A DNA stretch of 51,383 nt from Alphaproteobacteria bacterium (GTDB taxonomy: Bacteria > Pseudomonadota > Alphaproteobacteria > Acetobacterales > Acetobacteraceae). Shown here piece by piece: positions 8,101 through 16,544 of the stretch. Below the pieces are notes generated by a model. It worked only from the letters and a program-made list of their open reading frames with translations, made no database searches and was not told the DNA's origin. The stretch is from contig JAFKFI010000088.1 of the NCBI GenBank assembly GCA_017307285.1, forward strand, positions 1 through 51,383, in the 5' to 3' direction. Both the position numbers and the translations under genes were made by a program. Each line of letters starts with the position of its first letter. Position 1 is the stretch's first letter.

Positions 8101-10314
8101 ATGCTGCAACGCAGCGCAGAGCGCTGGGTGGCGTTCGGCACCTTTCGGTTGAACCGACGCACGGGCGAACTGTGCCGCTTGGACGGCGACCTCTCGACCC
8201 CCGTCCCCCTCGGCCGCCGTGCGCTCGACGTGCTCGGCGCGCTTACCGACGGCGGCGGCTATCTCGTCACCAAGCAGGAGATCATGGATGCCGTCTGGCC
8301 CAACCTGACGGTTGAGGAGAACAATTTGACGGTGCAGATCTCCGCTTTGCGCCGAGCGCTGGACGGTGGCACGGAGCCGAGCTGCATCCAAACCGTCCCC
8401 GGATACGGCTATCGATTTGCGCTGCCGATCTCCGTCACGGCCGATGAAGCAGTGCCCGAGGTGGAAAGCGCCGGTGCGGAATGCGCGAGCTCGGATGTCA
8501 GGGAACGTAGCCCGAGTTCGGGTGGGCGCCGCACCCTCCTCCTCTGGGGTGGCGGCGCGTTCGCGGCTGTCGCTGTCGTGGGCGGGGCTGCCCGCCTCGC
8601 CTCGGCGCTGTGGAAACCTCGGCCGGCGCCGGCCCGCATGTCCGTAGCGGTGCTGCCGTTTGCGATCGAGGGGAACGACCCACAGCTCGCGCGCTTTGCC
8701 GATGGCGTCGCGGAGACGCTGATGGCCGATCTGCCGAATCCGTATTCCCTTGGTTATTTCAGCCCTTCCCTGATCCCGCCCCGCAACATCATGCGTGCGG
8801 CCGCCGCGACCACCTCCGATCCCCGCGTGTTCGGCACGGCCCTCAACGTCCGCTACGTGCTGAGCGGCGTGGTGCGCGGCAACGGAGATACCGTGCAGGC
8901 GAACGCCGAGGTAACGGTGGCGGAAACCGGCGTCCTCATCTGGTCGAAGCAGTTCGAGGATGCGCGCGAGGCGGCGCTCGGCGATCCGACCGTCATGGCG
9001 CGGTGGATCAGACCCGAGGCGGTGCCCGCGATGATCTCGGATGAAGCGGCCCGGAGCCTCCGCGAGCGCCCGCACGGCATGGACGAGATGGACCTGGTGC
9101 TCCAGGCAAAAACCTGGGAACAAAAGGTGTTGAGCCCCGAGCGGGCGGAAAGAACCCGCTTCTTCTACGAACGCGCCCTGGAGCTCAATCCGCGGTCGGC
9201 GAATACTCTCGGTAACCTCGCTACGACCCTTCTCGTCCAGAGCTATTTGACAGGTGCTCCGCCGCCCGGTGGCTACAGGGCTGTCGAAAGGCTGATCGAA
9301 CGGGGCGAGGCCCTCCAGCCGGACGCCGTTGGCGTAATGTATTCCCGCGCCGCCCTGCTGTGGTTCACCGAACGCTGGGCCGAGGCGGCGACTGCCTTCG
9401 CGCGGATGCTCACCCAGTATCCCATCGCGAACGGTCCCGAGAGCATGATCGCCCAATGCTACGAGCGCCTTGGCCGCACGGAAGAGAGCGCCGTTCTTCT
9501 GAGGCGGGCGGCTCGCAGACTGCCGAGAAATTCATGGTCTTCTAAGTACCTGATGGAATGCTCGCTCTGCATGATGTTGCTGGGCCGCTTCGAGGAGGCG
9601 ATCGACTGGGCCTTGCGCAGCATCGCCATGAATCGCGAGAACGCAGGCAAGCCGCTCGCGCGCCTGCATCTGACGATGGCAAGCGCGCAGGCGCTGCTGG
9701 GCCGTCCGGAAGAAGCGCGCCGCTCGACCGCCGAAGCGACGCGCGCCTGGCCCTATGTCACCGTGCGGGGATACTGGACAGGAACGTTCGGAAGCCCCCG
9801 CTTTGCCGAGCAGATCTTACGCATTCTGGAAGGGCTACGTCTGGCCGGCCTGCGCGACCACGTTCCGGAGGATGAGGATTTTCGTGTCGCTCCGAACGAT
9901 GAGTTGGCGGCGAGCGAGTTCGGAAGGACGCCGCTCGCGATCCCCGGCGCGCGCACGATCGGAACCACTGAGCTTGCCGCCATGCACGCAAAGGGGCCGC
10001 TCTCGGTTTTGGACGTGAGCGCGCCGGGCCGCTCGATCCCCGGTGCGACCGGTCTCGCCGGGGCGGGCTCCGGCGGCACCTTCCAGGACAAGCTGCAACC
10101 GCGCGTCGAGGCTGCGGTCGCGCAACGGACCGGCGGCGACAAGGCTGCGCATGTCGTGGTCACGGGCTGGAATCCCGAACACCAGGCGAGCGCCAATCTG
10201 GCTCGCCGGCTGGTCGCCGCCAACTACACCCGCGTGCTCTGGTACCGCGGCGGGCAGGAATCCTGGCAGGTGGCGGGCAACCCCGTCGAGAACATCTTGC
10301 CCTCGGATTGGTAG
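8101..10314 (+). CDS. Winged-helix/TPR regulator with C-terminal rhodanese-like domain
   Basis: A membrane-anchored regulator of about 737 residues. Residues 5-110 form an OmpR/PhoB-type DNA-binding domain (PLGRRALDVLGALTDGGG, IMDAVWPNLTVEENNLTVQI, IQTVPGYGYRF). A hydrophobic segment near 143-165 (LLLWGGGAFAAVAVVGGAARL) suggests a CadC-like single-pass layout. It is followed by a TolB/FlgO-like region (MSVAVLPFAIEGND, FADGVAETLMADL) and TPR-like repeats at about 350-590. The last 125 residues resemble the rhodanese-like proteins of PQQ-linked catabolism (NYTRVLWYRGGQESW) but contain no cysteine. The ATG at 8101 sits behind GGGAGGAGG; a GTG at 8044 is the alternative. The regulated genes are unknown. 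Confidence 0.8.
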   Translation: MLQRSAERWVAFGTFRLNRRTGELCRLDGDLSTPVPLGRRALDVLGALTDGGGYLVTKQEIMDAVWPNLTVEENNLTVQISALRRALDGGTEPSCIQTVPGYGYRFALPISVTADEAVPEVESAGAECASSDVRERSPSSGGRRTLLLWGGGAFAAVAVVGGAARLASALWKPRPAPARMSVAVLPFAIEGNDPQLARFADGVAETLMADLPNPYSLGYFSPSLIPPRNIMRAAAATTSDPRVFGTALNVRYVLSGVVRGNGDTVQANAEVTVAETGVLIWSKQFEDAREAALGDPTVMARWIRPEAVPAMISDEAARSLRERPHGMDEMDLVLQAKTWEQKVLSPERAERTRFFYERALELNPRSANTLGNLATTLLVQSYLTGAPPPGGYRAVERLIERGEALQPDAVGVMYSRAALLWFTERWAEAATAFARMLTQYPIANGPESMIAQCYERLGRTEESAVLLRRAARRLPRNSWSSKYLMECSLCMMLLGRFEEAIDWALRSIAMNRENAGKPLARLHLTMASAQALLGRPEEARRSTAEATRAWPYVTVRGYWTGTFGSPRFAEQILRILEGLRLAGLRDHVPEDEDFRVAPNDELAASEFGRTPLAIPGARTIGTTELAAMHAKGPLSVLDVSAPGRSIPGATGLAGAGSGGTFQDKLQPRVEAAVAQRTGGDKAAHVVVTGWNPEHQASANLARRLVAANYTRVLWYRGGQESWQVAGNPVENILPSDW

Positions 10315-10335
10315 GACGGCGGCATCAATCCGCCA
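10309..10335. repeat. Short hairpin between convergent genes, related to the 20260 palindrome
   Basis: GGCGG at 10318-10322 pairs with CCGCC at 10330-10334 around a seven-base loop. The segment begins TGGTAGG and ends TCCGCCA, as does the right arm of the palindrome at 20291-20315. It spans the TAG stop of the regulator and the last codons of dnaQ. It could be a bidirectional terminator or a decayed repeat copy. Confidence 0.4.
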
Positions 10336-11008
10336 GTGCCCATAGCGGCTCTTTGAGCCGGGCGACGAAGCTGGCGTGGACCGCCAGTTCCTCGGCGGTG
10401 GGTACGATCGGTCGGGGCGTCCTCGTCCCGGCATGAGCGTAGGACACGGCCAGGGCGCCGGTCTCGCTCGCGACGCTGAGCGACAGGCCGCGCTGGCGAC
10501 CCCCGGTGAGCTCGACATAGACCTCGGCCAGCAGCTTGCAGTCGAGCAGCGCGTTGTGGGTGGTGCGGGCGGAAAGGTCGATGGCGAAGCGCCGGCACAG
10601 CGCGTCGAGGCTGTTCGGCAGGCCGGGGAAGCGGGATTTCGCCAAAACCAGCGTGTCGATCATGCGAGCCGGGTCGAGCCGTGGCCGCGACAGCGCGGTG
10701 AACTCCGCGTCCAGGAAGGCGAAGTCGAACGGGGCGTTGTGCGCGACCAGCGGGTCCTCGCCAAAGAAATCCAGCAACTCCTCGGCGATCTCGGCGAAAC
10801 GCGGCTTGCCCCTGAGATGGTGGATGGTGAAGCCGTGGATACGGGTCGCATCCTCGGGAATGTCGCGCTCGGGGTCGACCAACCGATGGAAGTTCCGCCC
10901 GGTCGGAAGATCGTTCACCAGTTCCAGCGCCGCGATCTCGATGATGCGATGGCCTTGGGTGGGCTCCAGCCCGGTGGTCTCGGTGTCGAACAGGATGGAG
11001 CGGGTCAC
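10325..11008 (-). CDS. dnaQ: DNA polymerase III epsilon subunit (3'-5' exonuclease)
   Basis: The proofreading subunit of the replicative polymerase, 227 residues. The DEDDh exonuclease motifs are complete: Exo I FDTETTGLEP (D8 and E10), Exo II HNAPFDFAFLDAEF, and Exo III HNALLDCKLLAEVY. The C-terminal tail (PRPIVPTAEELAVHASFV) resembles that of other alphaproteobacterial DnaQ proteins. It starts with GTG at 11008, overlapping the coaE stop by four bases (GTGA), so it is translated in an aroE-coaE-dnaQ operon. Its 3' end overlaps the hairpin shared with the convergent regulator gene. Confidence 0.93.
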   Translation of the reverse strand: MTRSILFDTETTGLEPTQGHRIIEIAALELVNDLPTGRNFHRLVDPERDIPEDATRIHGFTIHHLRGKPRFAEIAEELLDFFGEDPLVAHNAPFDFAFLDAEFTALSRPRLDPARMIDTLVLAKSRFPGLPNSLDALCRRFAIDLSARTTHNALLDCKLLAEVYVELTGGRQRGLSLSVASETGALAVSYAHAGTRTPRPIVPTAEELAVHASFVARLKEPLWALAD

Positions 11009-11604
11009 GGGCGGAGCGTCCGGATCAGCCGCCGCAGGGCGCGTTGCGTGTGAAAGCGGGAGAGCCCGGTCTGGATGACGATGTCGGCGCGCCGGCGTCG
11101 TTCACGATCCGGCATCTGCCGGGCGATGACCGCCGCGATATCGGCGTCGCTCATGCGGCGGCGCAGACGCACGCGGTGCATCTGCACGGCACGCGGCGCC
11201 GAGACCACGACCACCATATCCATCAGCTCTTCGGCCTTGGTCTCGAACAGCAGGGGAATGTCGAGCACAGCCGCAGGAGCCTGTGCCCGGCGCGAACGGG
11301 CGATGAAGTCATATTCCTCTTGCCGCACCATCGGATGGAGCACCTGCTCAAGGCGCCGTAGCTGATCGGGGCGGCCGAGCACCTCCTCGCGCAGGCGTCC
11401 GCGATCGACGTGCCGCTTTGCCCCAGACCCCACCACCGCGTCGGGAAAGAGGGCAGCGATGGCCCTGACGGCGCGCCCACCCGGCCCCTGCATCCGATGC
11501 ACCGCGAGATCGGCGTCGAACACCGGAATGCGCGCCCGGCGGAAGGCGGCGGCGGCCGTCGATTTGCCCATGCCGATGCCACCGGTGAGCCCTATGACCT
11601 TCAC
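11005..11604 (-). CDS. coaE: Dephospho-CoA kinase
   Basis: It phosphorylates the 3'-hydroxyl of dephospho-CoA, the last step of coenzyme A synthesis. The protein has 199 residues. It begins with a P-loop KVIGLTGGIGMGKST (residues 2-16). The family pattern continues with FDADLAVH, HVDRGRLREEVLG, HPMVRQEEYDF and VLDIPLLFETK, the last close to the conserved LLFE motif. I place the start at the GTG at 11604, just before the P-loop strand; the open frame continues 21 codons further but would run into aroE. It lies 13 bases after aroE and overlaps dnaQ by four bases. Confidence 0.92.
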   Translation of the reverse strand: MKVIGLTGGIGMGKSTAAAAFRRARIPVFDADLAVHRMQGPGGRAVRAIAALFPDAVVGSGAKRHVDRGRLREEVLGRPDQLRRLEQVLHPMVRQEEYDFIARSRRAQAPAAVLDIPLLFETKAEELMDMVVVVSAPRAVQMHRVRLRRRMSDADIAAVIARQMPDRERRRRADIVIQTGLSRFHTQRALRRLIRTLRP

Positions 11605-11617
11605 GGCGCAGCGACCC

Positions 11618-12457
11618 TCATATGCCCAGCAGATCGGCGGCGACGAAGCGTCGGAGCTCATCGTCAACGGTCGGCTCGACGCCGAACCAGGCGGTGAAGC
11701 CGGGAACCGCCTGGTGCAGCAATAGCCCGAGTCCCTCGACTGTGCGCAATTCGCGTGCCCGGGCGGCTGCTAGCAGGGGCGTCTCCAGGGGCACGTAGAC
11801 GATATCGGCAACGGCCATCCCGGCCGGGGCGCGGTCGAGATCGAGCTCCAATGCCGGGTTGCCCGTCATGCCGAGGGATGTGGTGTTGACGACCAGCGCG
11901 TGGTCGGCGAGGGCGACGTGCCGCGCGTTCCAATCGAGCACCTTGAGTCCGGGCAGGTCGTTGGCAAGGGCGTCGGCCCGTGCTCGGGTTCGGTTGGCGA
12001 GGCTGACGCGGGCGCCCGCGTCCTGCAACGCGGCCGCTACCGCGCGGGCCGAGCCGCCGCCGCCGAGAACGAGCGCGGGGCCGACGGCGGGATCGACCCC
12101 GTGCGCCCGCAGGTTGGCGATGAACCCCGAGCCGTCGGTGTTGCTGCCTTCGACGCGGCCATCGCGGAACACCAATGTGTTGACGGCGCCCGCCCGCCGC
12201 GCCGACTCATCCACCGCGTCGCATACCGCGAAGGCGGCGAGCTTGTGCGGGATGGTGACATTGGCGCCCGCGAATCCGAGTGCTGCCAGGCTGCGCACCG
12301 CGGCGGCGAAATCGTCCGGCGGGACTGGCAACGGCACATAGGTGCCATCGATCCCGTGCCGTTCCAGCCAGAAGCCGTGCAGCCGCGGCGAGCGGGAGTG
12401 CGACACCGGCCAGCCGAGAATCCCGGCGAGCCTGGCTTTTCCGGTGAGGATGGGCAT
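11618..12457 (-). CDS. aroE: Shikimate dehydrogenase
   Basis: NADP-dependent reduction of 3-dehydroshikimate in aromatic amino-acid synthesis. Substrate-binding motifs are present: GWPVSHSRSPRLHGFW, GANVTIPHK with the catalytic Lys, and GSNTDGSGF. The nucleotide-binding loop is LVLGGGGSARAVAAAL, followed by SLANRTRARADAL, and the C-terminal VEGLGLLLHQAVPGF is typical. The ATG at 12457 (279 residues) fits family starts; a GTG at 12472 adds five residues, and neither has a clear ribosome-binding site. It leads the aroE-coaE-dnaQ operon. A maf gene, the usual alphaproteobacterial neighbour, is not seen. Confidence 0.93.
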   Translation of the reverse strand: MPILTGKARLAGILGWPVSHSRSPRLHGFWLERHGIDGTYVPLPVPPDDFAAAVRSLAALGFAGANVTIPHKLAAFAVCDAVDESARRAGAVNTLVFRDGRVEGSNTDGSGFIANLRAHGVDPAVGPALVLGGGGSARAVAAALQDAGARVSLANRTRARADALANDLPGLKVLDWNARHVALADHALVVNTTSLGMTGNPALELDLDRAPAGMAVADIVYVPLETPLLAAARARELRTVEGLGLLLHQAVPGFTAWFGVEPTVDDELRRFVAADLLGI

Positions 12458-12550
12458 GGCGACAAAGTGCACGGCCGGCCGCGTCGGATCAATGTCCCCG
12501 AGCCCGCCGAGGCGTAGGATGGAGGCGAGGAATGACGCTGGGAGGTGTGC

Positions 12551-13780
12551 ATGAAAACGCTGATGGCGGGCTTGGTTGTCTCATGGATGCTGGTGAGCGC
12601 CGGCACCGCCCTCGCTCAGCCTGCCGCGCCAAGTGGCGAGCCGATCAAGCTCGGGCTCATCCTCGACATGTCGAGCATCTACTCCGACATCACCGGCGCC
12701 GGCAGCGAGATGGCGGCCAAGATGGCGGTCGAGGATTTCGGCGGAAAAGTGCTGGGTCGACCTATCGAGGTGCTGGCCGCCGATCATCAGAACAAGCCGG
12801 ACATCGCTGCCTCCATCGCCCGCAAATGGTTCGACGTCGACCATGTCACGGCGTTGATGGATGTCGCCGCGTCGAGCCCCGCACTCGCCGTCATGACGGT
12901 GGCCAAGGAGCGCGACAAGGTGGTCATGCTCAACGGCCCCGGTGCCACGAGCATCACCAACGAGGCGTGCATCCCGACCGCAGTGCACTATACCTACACC
13001 ACGTACGCGCTGGCTCACACCACGGGCAAGGCGGTGGTCCAGCAGGGCGGCAAGTCCTGGTTCTTCGTGACGGTCGACTACACGTTCGGCCATCAGCTCG
13101 AGGCCGATACAACGGCCGTGGTGAAGGCCGATGGCGGGCAGGTGCTGGGACACACCCTGGTGCCGATCGGCACCTCGGATTTTTCCTCCTACCTCCTCCA
13201 GGCACAGCAGTCGCGCGCGCAGGTGGTCGGTTTCGCGGTCGCCGGAAGCGATCTCATCAATGCGATCAAGCAGGCGGCGGAGTTCGGCCTCAATCAGACC
13301 GGACAGCGGCTGGCCGGGCTGCTGGTCTACATCAACGACGTGCATGGGCTCGGCTTGCGGACGACCCAGGGTATGACGCTGGCCTCGGCGTTCTATTGGG
13401 ACCGCAACGACGGTTCGCGGCAGTTCGCCAAGCGCTTCTTCGACCGGATGCACAAGATGCCCAACATGTCGCAGGCGGGCGTCTACTCGTCGACCATGCA
13501 CTATCTGCAGGCGGTGAAGACCGCCGGCACCACGGACGCCGCCGCCGTGATGCGCGCCATGCGCGATACCCCGATCAACGATTTCTTCGCCCAAGGCGGC
13601 CACATCCGCGCCGATGGGCTGATGGTGCACGACATGTATCTGTTCCAGGTCAAGACGCCGGCCGAGTCGAAGGCGCCGTGGGACTACTACAAGCTGGTCG
13701 CGACCAGCCCGGGCGATCAGGCGTTCCAGCCACTGTCAGAGTCGCGGTGCCCGCTGGTCAAAGCCGCCGCGAAGCAATAG
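12551..13780 (+). CDS. Branched-chain amino-acid-type ABC substrate-binding protein (orphan)
   Basis: A 409-residue periplasmic receptor of the Peripla_BP_6 (LivJ-like) class. A signal peptide (MKTLMAGLVVSWMLVSAGTA, cleavage near ALA-QP) is followed by IKLGLILDMSSIYSDITGAG, EVLAADHQNKPDIAAS, VAASSPALAVMTVAKE and FFVTVDYTFGHQLE. The ATG at 12551 follows GGGAGG with proper spacing; an in-frame GTG/ATG two codons earlier is unlikely. No liv-type permease or ATPase gene is adjacent, so it must work with a transporter encoded elsewhere. The ligand is unknown; relatives bind amino acids, amides or aromatic acids. Confidence 0.85.
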   Translation: MKTLMAGLVVSWMLVSAGTALAQPAAPSGEPIKLGLILDMSSIYSDITGAGSEMAAKMAVEDFGGKVLGRPIEVLAADHQNKPDIAASIARKWFDVDHVTALMDVAASSPALAVMTVAKERDKVVMLNGPGATSITNEACIPTAVHYTYTTYALAHTTGKAVVQQGGKSWFFVTVDYTFGHQLEADTTAVVKADGGQVLGHTLVPIGTSDFSSYLLQAQQSRAQVVGFAVAGSDLINAIKQAAEFGLNQTGQRLAGLLVYINDVHGLGLRTTQGMTLASAFYWDRNDGSRQFAKRFFDRMHKMPNMSQAGVYSSTMHYLQAVKTAGTTDAAAVMRAMRDTPINDFFAQGGHIRADGLMVHDMYLFQVKTPAESKAPWDYYKLVATSPGDQAFQPLSESRCPLVKAAAKQ

Positions 13781-13862
13781 CCGGCCTGGGAACCCGACTC
13801 ATGAACCCGGTGGGCGGATAGCTGGTTCAGCCTCTGTCAGCCGACGCACCGGGCGGCGGAAT

Positions 13863-14249
13863 TCACACGCGCCGCACAGGTCCGGGATATTGGGACACCG
13901 CGGCGTCGCTGGTCAGCAGGGTCACGCCCTCGACTATTGCCTGGGCAACCAGCATCCGGTCGAACGGATCCTTGTGAAGCGGCGGCAGGCTGTCGATGGC
14001 GACGGCATGGTCGCTCGAAATGGGTAGCTCTCGGTAATCATTGTCGAGCAGCCCCCGTCGCAGGGCTCGCGGGTCCACCTGAAAGTCCTGGCGCCCGAGC
14101 CCCCGCTTGATAGCGACCTCCCACAGACTGGCCGGACTGAACAACAGCTCATTCAGCGGATCGGTCAGCCAAGCGCGCGCGGCGGCGGACAGCCTGTCTG
14201 GCACTCCGGCTGCCCACAGCAGCAGATGGGTGTCGAGCAGCAGCTTCAT
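13863..14249 (-). CDS. vapC: PIN-domain toxin (VapC family)
   Basis: A 128-residue PIN endoribonuclease, predicted toxin of a type II toxin-antitoxin pair. The four acidic positions of the metal site are visible: D6 (LLLDTHLLLW), E44 (SLWEVAIK), D97 (HKDPFDRMLVAQA) and D115 (LLTSDAAVSQY). The HKDPFDR form is typical of the subgroup paired with Phd/YefM antitoxins. Its ATG overlaps the antitoxin stop by four bases, so the two are co-translated. The target RNA cannot be predicted. Confidence 0.88.
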   Translation of the reverse strand: MKLLLDTHLLLWAAGVPDRLSAAARAWLTDPLNELLFSPASLWEVAIKRGLGRQDFQVDPRALRRGLLDNDYRELPISSDHAVAIDSLPPLHKDPFDRMLVAQAIVEGVTLLTSDAAVSQYPGPVRRV

Positions 14250-14491
14250 GCGCTGTCGCTGAATAAGCGCTCCACTTCGGCACTTCCCATCCGATCGAAG
14301 TCGTCCGGAACCGCGATTTGCCCAGCCATGAACCCGATCCGCCGCGTCTCGCCCGCCGAGGGTGCATTTAGCGGCACCACCTTCACGAGTGGCTTGCCGG
14401 CCTTGGCTATGACAAAGGATTCGCCCCTAGCAGCCTCTTCGACCAACCGCGATAAGTGAGTCTTGGCTTCGTGGATGTTAACGGTTTTCAC
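14246..14491 (-). CDS. vapB: Antitoxin of the Phd/YefM family
   Basis: An 81-residue antitoxin. The N-terminal DNA-binding part reads MKTVNIHEAKTHLSRLVEEA and GKPLVKVVPL, the usual Phd/YefM pattern. The C-terminal tail (DDFDRMGSAEVERLFSDS) would wrap the toxin. It precedes and overlaps the PIN toxin gene by ATGA. Such pairs usually repress their own promoter. The region just upstream (14492-14573) would carry the operator, but I see no clear inverted repeat. Confidence 0.87.
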   Translation of the reverse strand: MKTVNIHEAKTHLSRLVEEAARGESFVIAKAGKPLVKVVPLNAPSAGETRRIGFMAGQIAVPDDFDRMGSAEVERLFSDSA

Positions 14492-14573
14492 GGCGCAGAA
14501 ACGTAGTGGACTAAGTCCGCCTAGTCTAGTCTTTCAGCATGGCGGCCGTCTCGACCGTGGAGGCTCGGTGGAC

Positions 14574-15362
14574 TCAGTGCCCGCGCAGAATCTGGCTCAG
14601 AAAACCCTTGAGCCGGTCGGTCTCGGGGTGCTCGAACATCCGCTCCGGCGTGCCGCTCTCGACGATCTCGCCGCGATCCATGAACACCACGCGGTCGGCG
14701 ACCCGGCGCGCAAAGCCCATCTCGTGCGTCACGCAAACCATCGTCATGCCCGATTCAGCCAACTCGATCATGGTGTCGAGCACTTCCTTGATCATCTCCG
14801 GATCGAGCGCCGAGGTCGGCTCGTCGAACAGCATGATCTTTGGCTTCATGCACAGCGCCCGCGCGATCGCGACACGCTGCTGCTGACCGCCGGAGAGCTG
14901 GCCGGGATATTTGTTGGCCTGCTCGGGTATCCGCACCCGGCGGAGATAGCTCATGCCGAGTTCCTCGGCCTCCGCCTTGGGCATCTTGCGCACCCAGATG
15001 GGGGCCAGGGTGCAGTTCTCCAGAATAGTGAGGTGCGGAAACAGGTTGAACGACTGGAACACCATGCCGACGTCGCGGCGGATGGTATCGAGCGCCCGGA
15101 GATCATCGGTGAGTTCCGTGCCATCGACGACGATGCGGCCTTCCTGATGCGTCTCGAGCCGGTTGATGCAGCGGATCATGGTGGACTTGCCCGAGCCCGA
15201 GGGGCCGCAAACCACCACCCGCTCCTTCTGCGCCACGGTCATCGACACGTCGCGTAGCACGTGCATCGTGCCGTACCATTTATTGACATGGTCGAGGACG
15301 ATGGCCGGGGCCTCCGGCGGAAAAGGCCGCTCCCCGCGCTCGACGGTCTGGGCCTGGCTCAT
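14574..15362 (-). CDS. aapP: General L-amino-acid ABC transporter ATPase
   Basis: The ATPase of an Aap/GlnQ-type polar amino-acid importer, about 262 residues. Motifs are Walker [11 protein letters not shown] (residues 52-61), signature [15 protein letters not shown], Walker [14 protein letters not shown], and the H-loop CVTHEMGFA. The ATG at 15362 follows AAGGAG with six bases of spacing; the longer frame to 15389 is not needed. It lies ten bases after aapM. The C-terminus (FLSQILRGH) is typical of the AapP group. Confidence 0.92.
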   Translation of the reverse strand: MSQAQTVERGERPFPPEAPAIVLDHVNKWYGTMHVLRDVSMTVAQKERVVVCGPSGSGKSTMIRCINRLETHQEGRIVVDGTELTDDLRALDTIRRDVGMVFQSFNLFPHLTILENCTLAPIWVRKMPKAEAEELGMSYLRRVRIPEQANKYPGQLSGGQQQRVAIARALCMKPKIMLFDEPTSALDPEMIKEVLDTMIELAESGMTMVCVTHEMGFARRVADRVVFMDRGEIVESGTPERMFEHPETDRLKGFLSQILRGH

Positions 15363-15372
15363 GCGGGCTCCT

Positions 15373-16542
15373 TCAGCGCCTCGTGGCACGGCCGAGCTCG
15401 CGCTCCAGGCCGCGACTGTATTTCGACATGGCGAAGCAGAACGCGAAATAGATCACTGCCAGAGCGACGTAGATCTCCGTCGAGAACGCCTGCCACACCG
15501 GCTCGCTGAGCGCGACCTTGCCCGAGGTCAGTAGGTCGAAGATGCCGATGATGAGCACCAGGCTGGTGTCCTTGAAGAAGCCGATGAAGGTATTCACCAA
15601 AGGCGGGATCACCAGGCGAAGCGCCTGCGGCAGCACGATCTTGCCGGTTTTTTGCCAATAGGTCAGGCCGAGCGCGTCGGCCGCCTCATACTGGCCCTTC
15701 GGCAGCGCCTGCAATCCGCCGCGCACCACTTCGGCGAGATAGGCGGCGGCGAACAGGATGAAGGCGATCTGCGCCCGCAGCAATTTGTCGATGTTCACGC
15801 CGTCGGGCATGAACAGCGGGAACATCACGCTGGCCATGAACAGCAGACTGATGAGCGGCACGCCCCGGATCAGCTCCACGTAGAGCACGCAGAGCAGCTT
15901 CACCGCCGGCAGTTTGGTCGACCGGCGGCCGAGAGCGACCAGGATCGACAGCGGAAATGAGAAGGCGAGGCCGAAGGTCGCGAGGATGAGGGTGATCGGC
16001 AGCCCGCCCCAGCTGTCCTGCGGGACGAAGGTGAGGCCGAGCACGCCGCCCCACATTAGCACCCCGATAACCGCCAGTGTGACAAGCCATATGAGGAAGA
16101 GTTCGCGGCGCCAGAACCGGCGTATGGCGGAGACGACGTAGAGCCCGATGAACAAGACAATGCAGATGGCCGGCCGCCATTGCTCCTCGTACGGGTAGCG
16201 CCCGAACAGGATCAGCCGGTATTTGTCGGCGATGATCGCCCAGCAGGCGCCGACTCCGCGGGCCTCCTGACAGGCGGCGGTCTGCGGCTGGCCGCTAGCA
16301 TTGTACGGTACCGACCAGACGGCGTGGACGAAAGCCCACTCGACGAAGCGGACGCCCCAAAGCACGATCAGCGCGCCAAGCCCGAGCGTCACGGCGGTGG
16401 ACCACCACGAGCCAAACAGATTGAGACGCGCCCAGGCCCAAGGGCCGCCGGTGGGGGCCGCAGGGCGCCGCTGCTCGATCACCGGCGCGGCCGTGGCGCC
16501 AGTGGTCGCGGGCACCGGGTCGATCTGCGCGGTGCCGGACAC
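15373..16542 (-). CDS. aapM: General L-amino-acid ABC transporter permease AapM
   Basis: An inner-membrane subunit of 389 residues, longer than ordinary HisM-type permeases as expected for AapM. It has an extended N-terminal half with extra membrane segments ([35 protein letters not shown]) and a C-terminal permease domain with the EAA loop ([23 protein letters not shown]). [22 protein letters not shown] is the typical amino-acid permease stretch. It sits two bases after aapQ and ten before aapP, so all three are one operon. Confidence 0.92.
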   Translation of the reverse strand: MSGTAQIDPVPATTGATAAPVIEQRRPAAPTGGPWAWARLNLFGSWWSTAVTLGLGALIVLWGVRFVEWAFVHAVWSVPYNASGQPQTAACQEARGVGACWAIIADKYRLILFGRYPYEEQWRPAICIVLFIGLYVVSAIRRFWRRELFLIWLVTLAVIGVLMWGGVLGLTFVPQDSWGGLPITLILATFGLAFSFPLSILVALGRRSTKLPAVKLLCVLYVELIRGVPLISLLFMASVMFPLFMPDGVNIDKLLRAQIAFILFAAAYLAEVVRGGLQALPKGQYEAADALGLTYWQKTGKIVLPQALRLVIPPLVNTFIGFFKDTSLVLIIGIFDLLTSGKVALSEPVWQAFSTEIYVALAVIYFAFCFAMSKYSRGLERELGRATRR

Positions 16543-16544
16543 GA

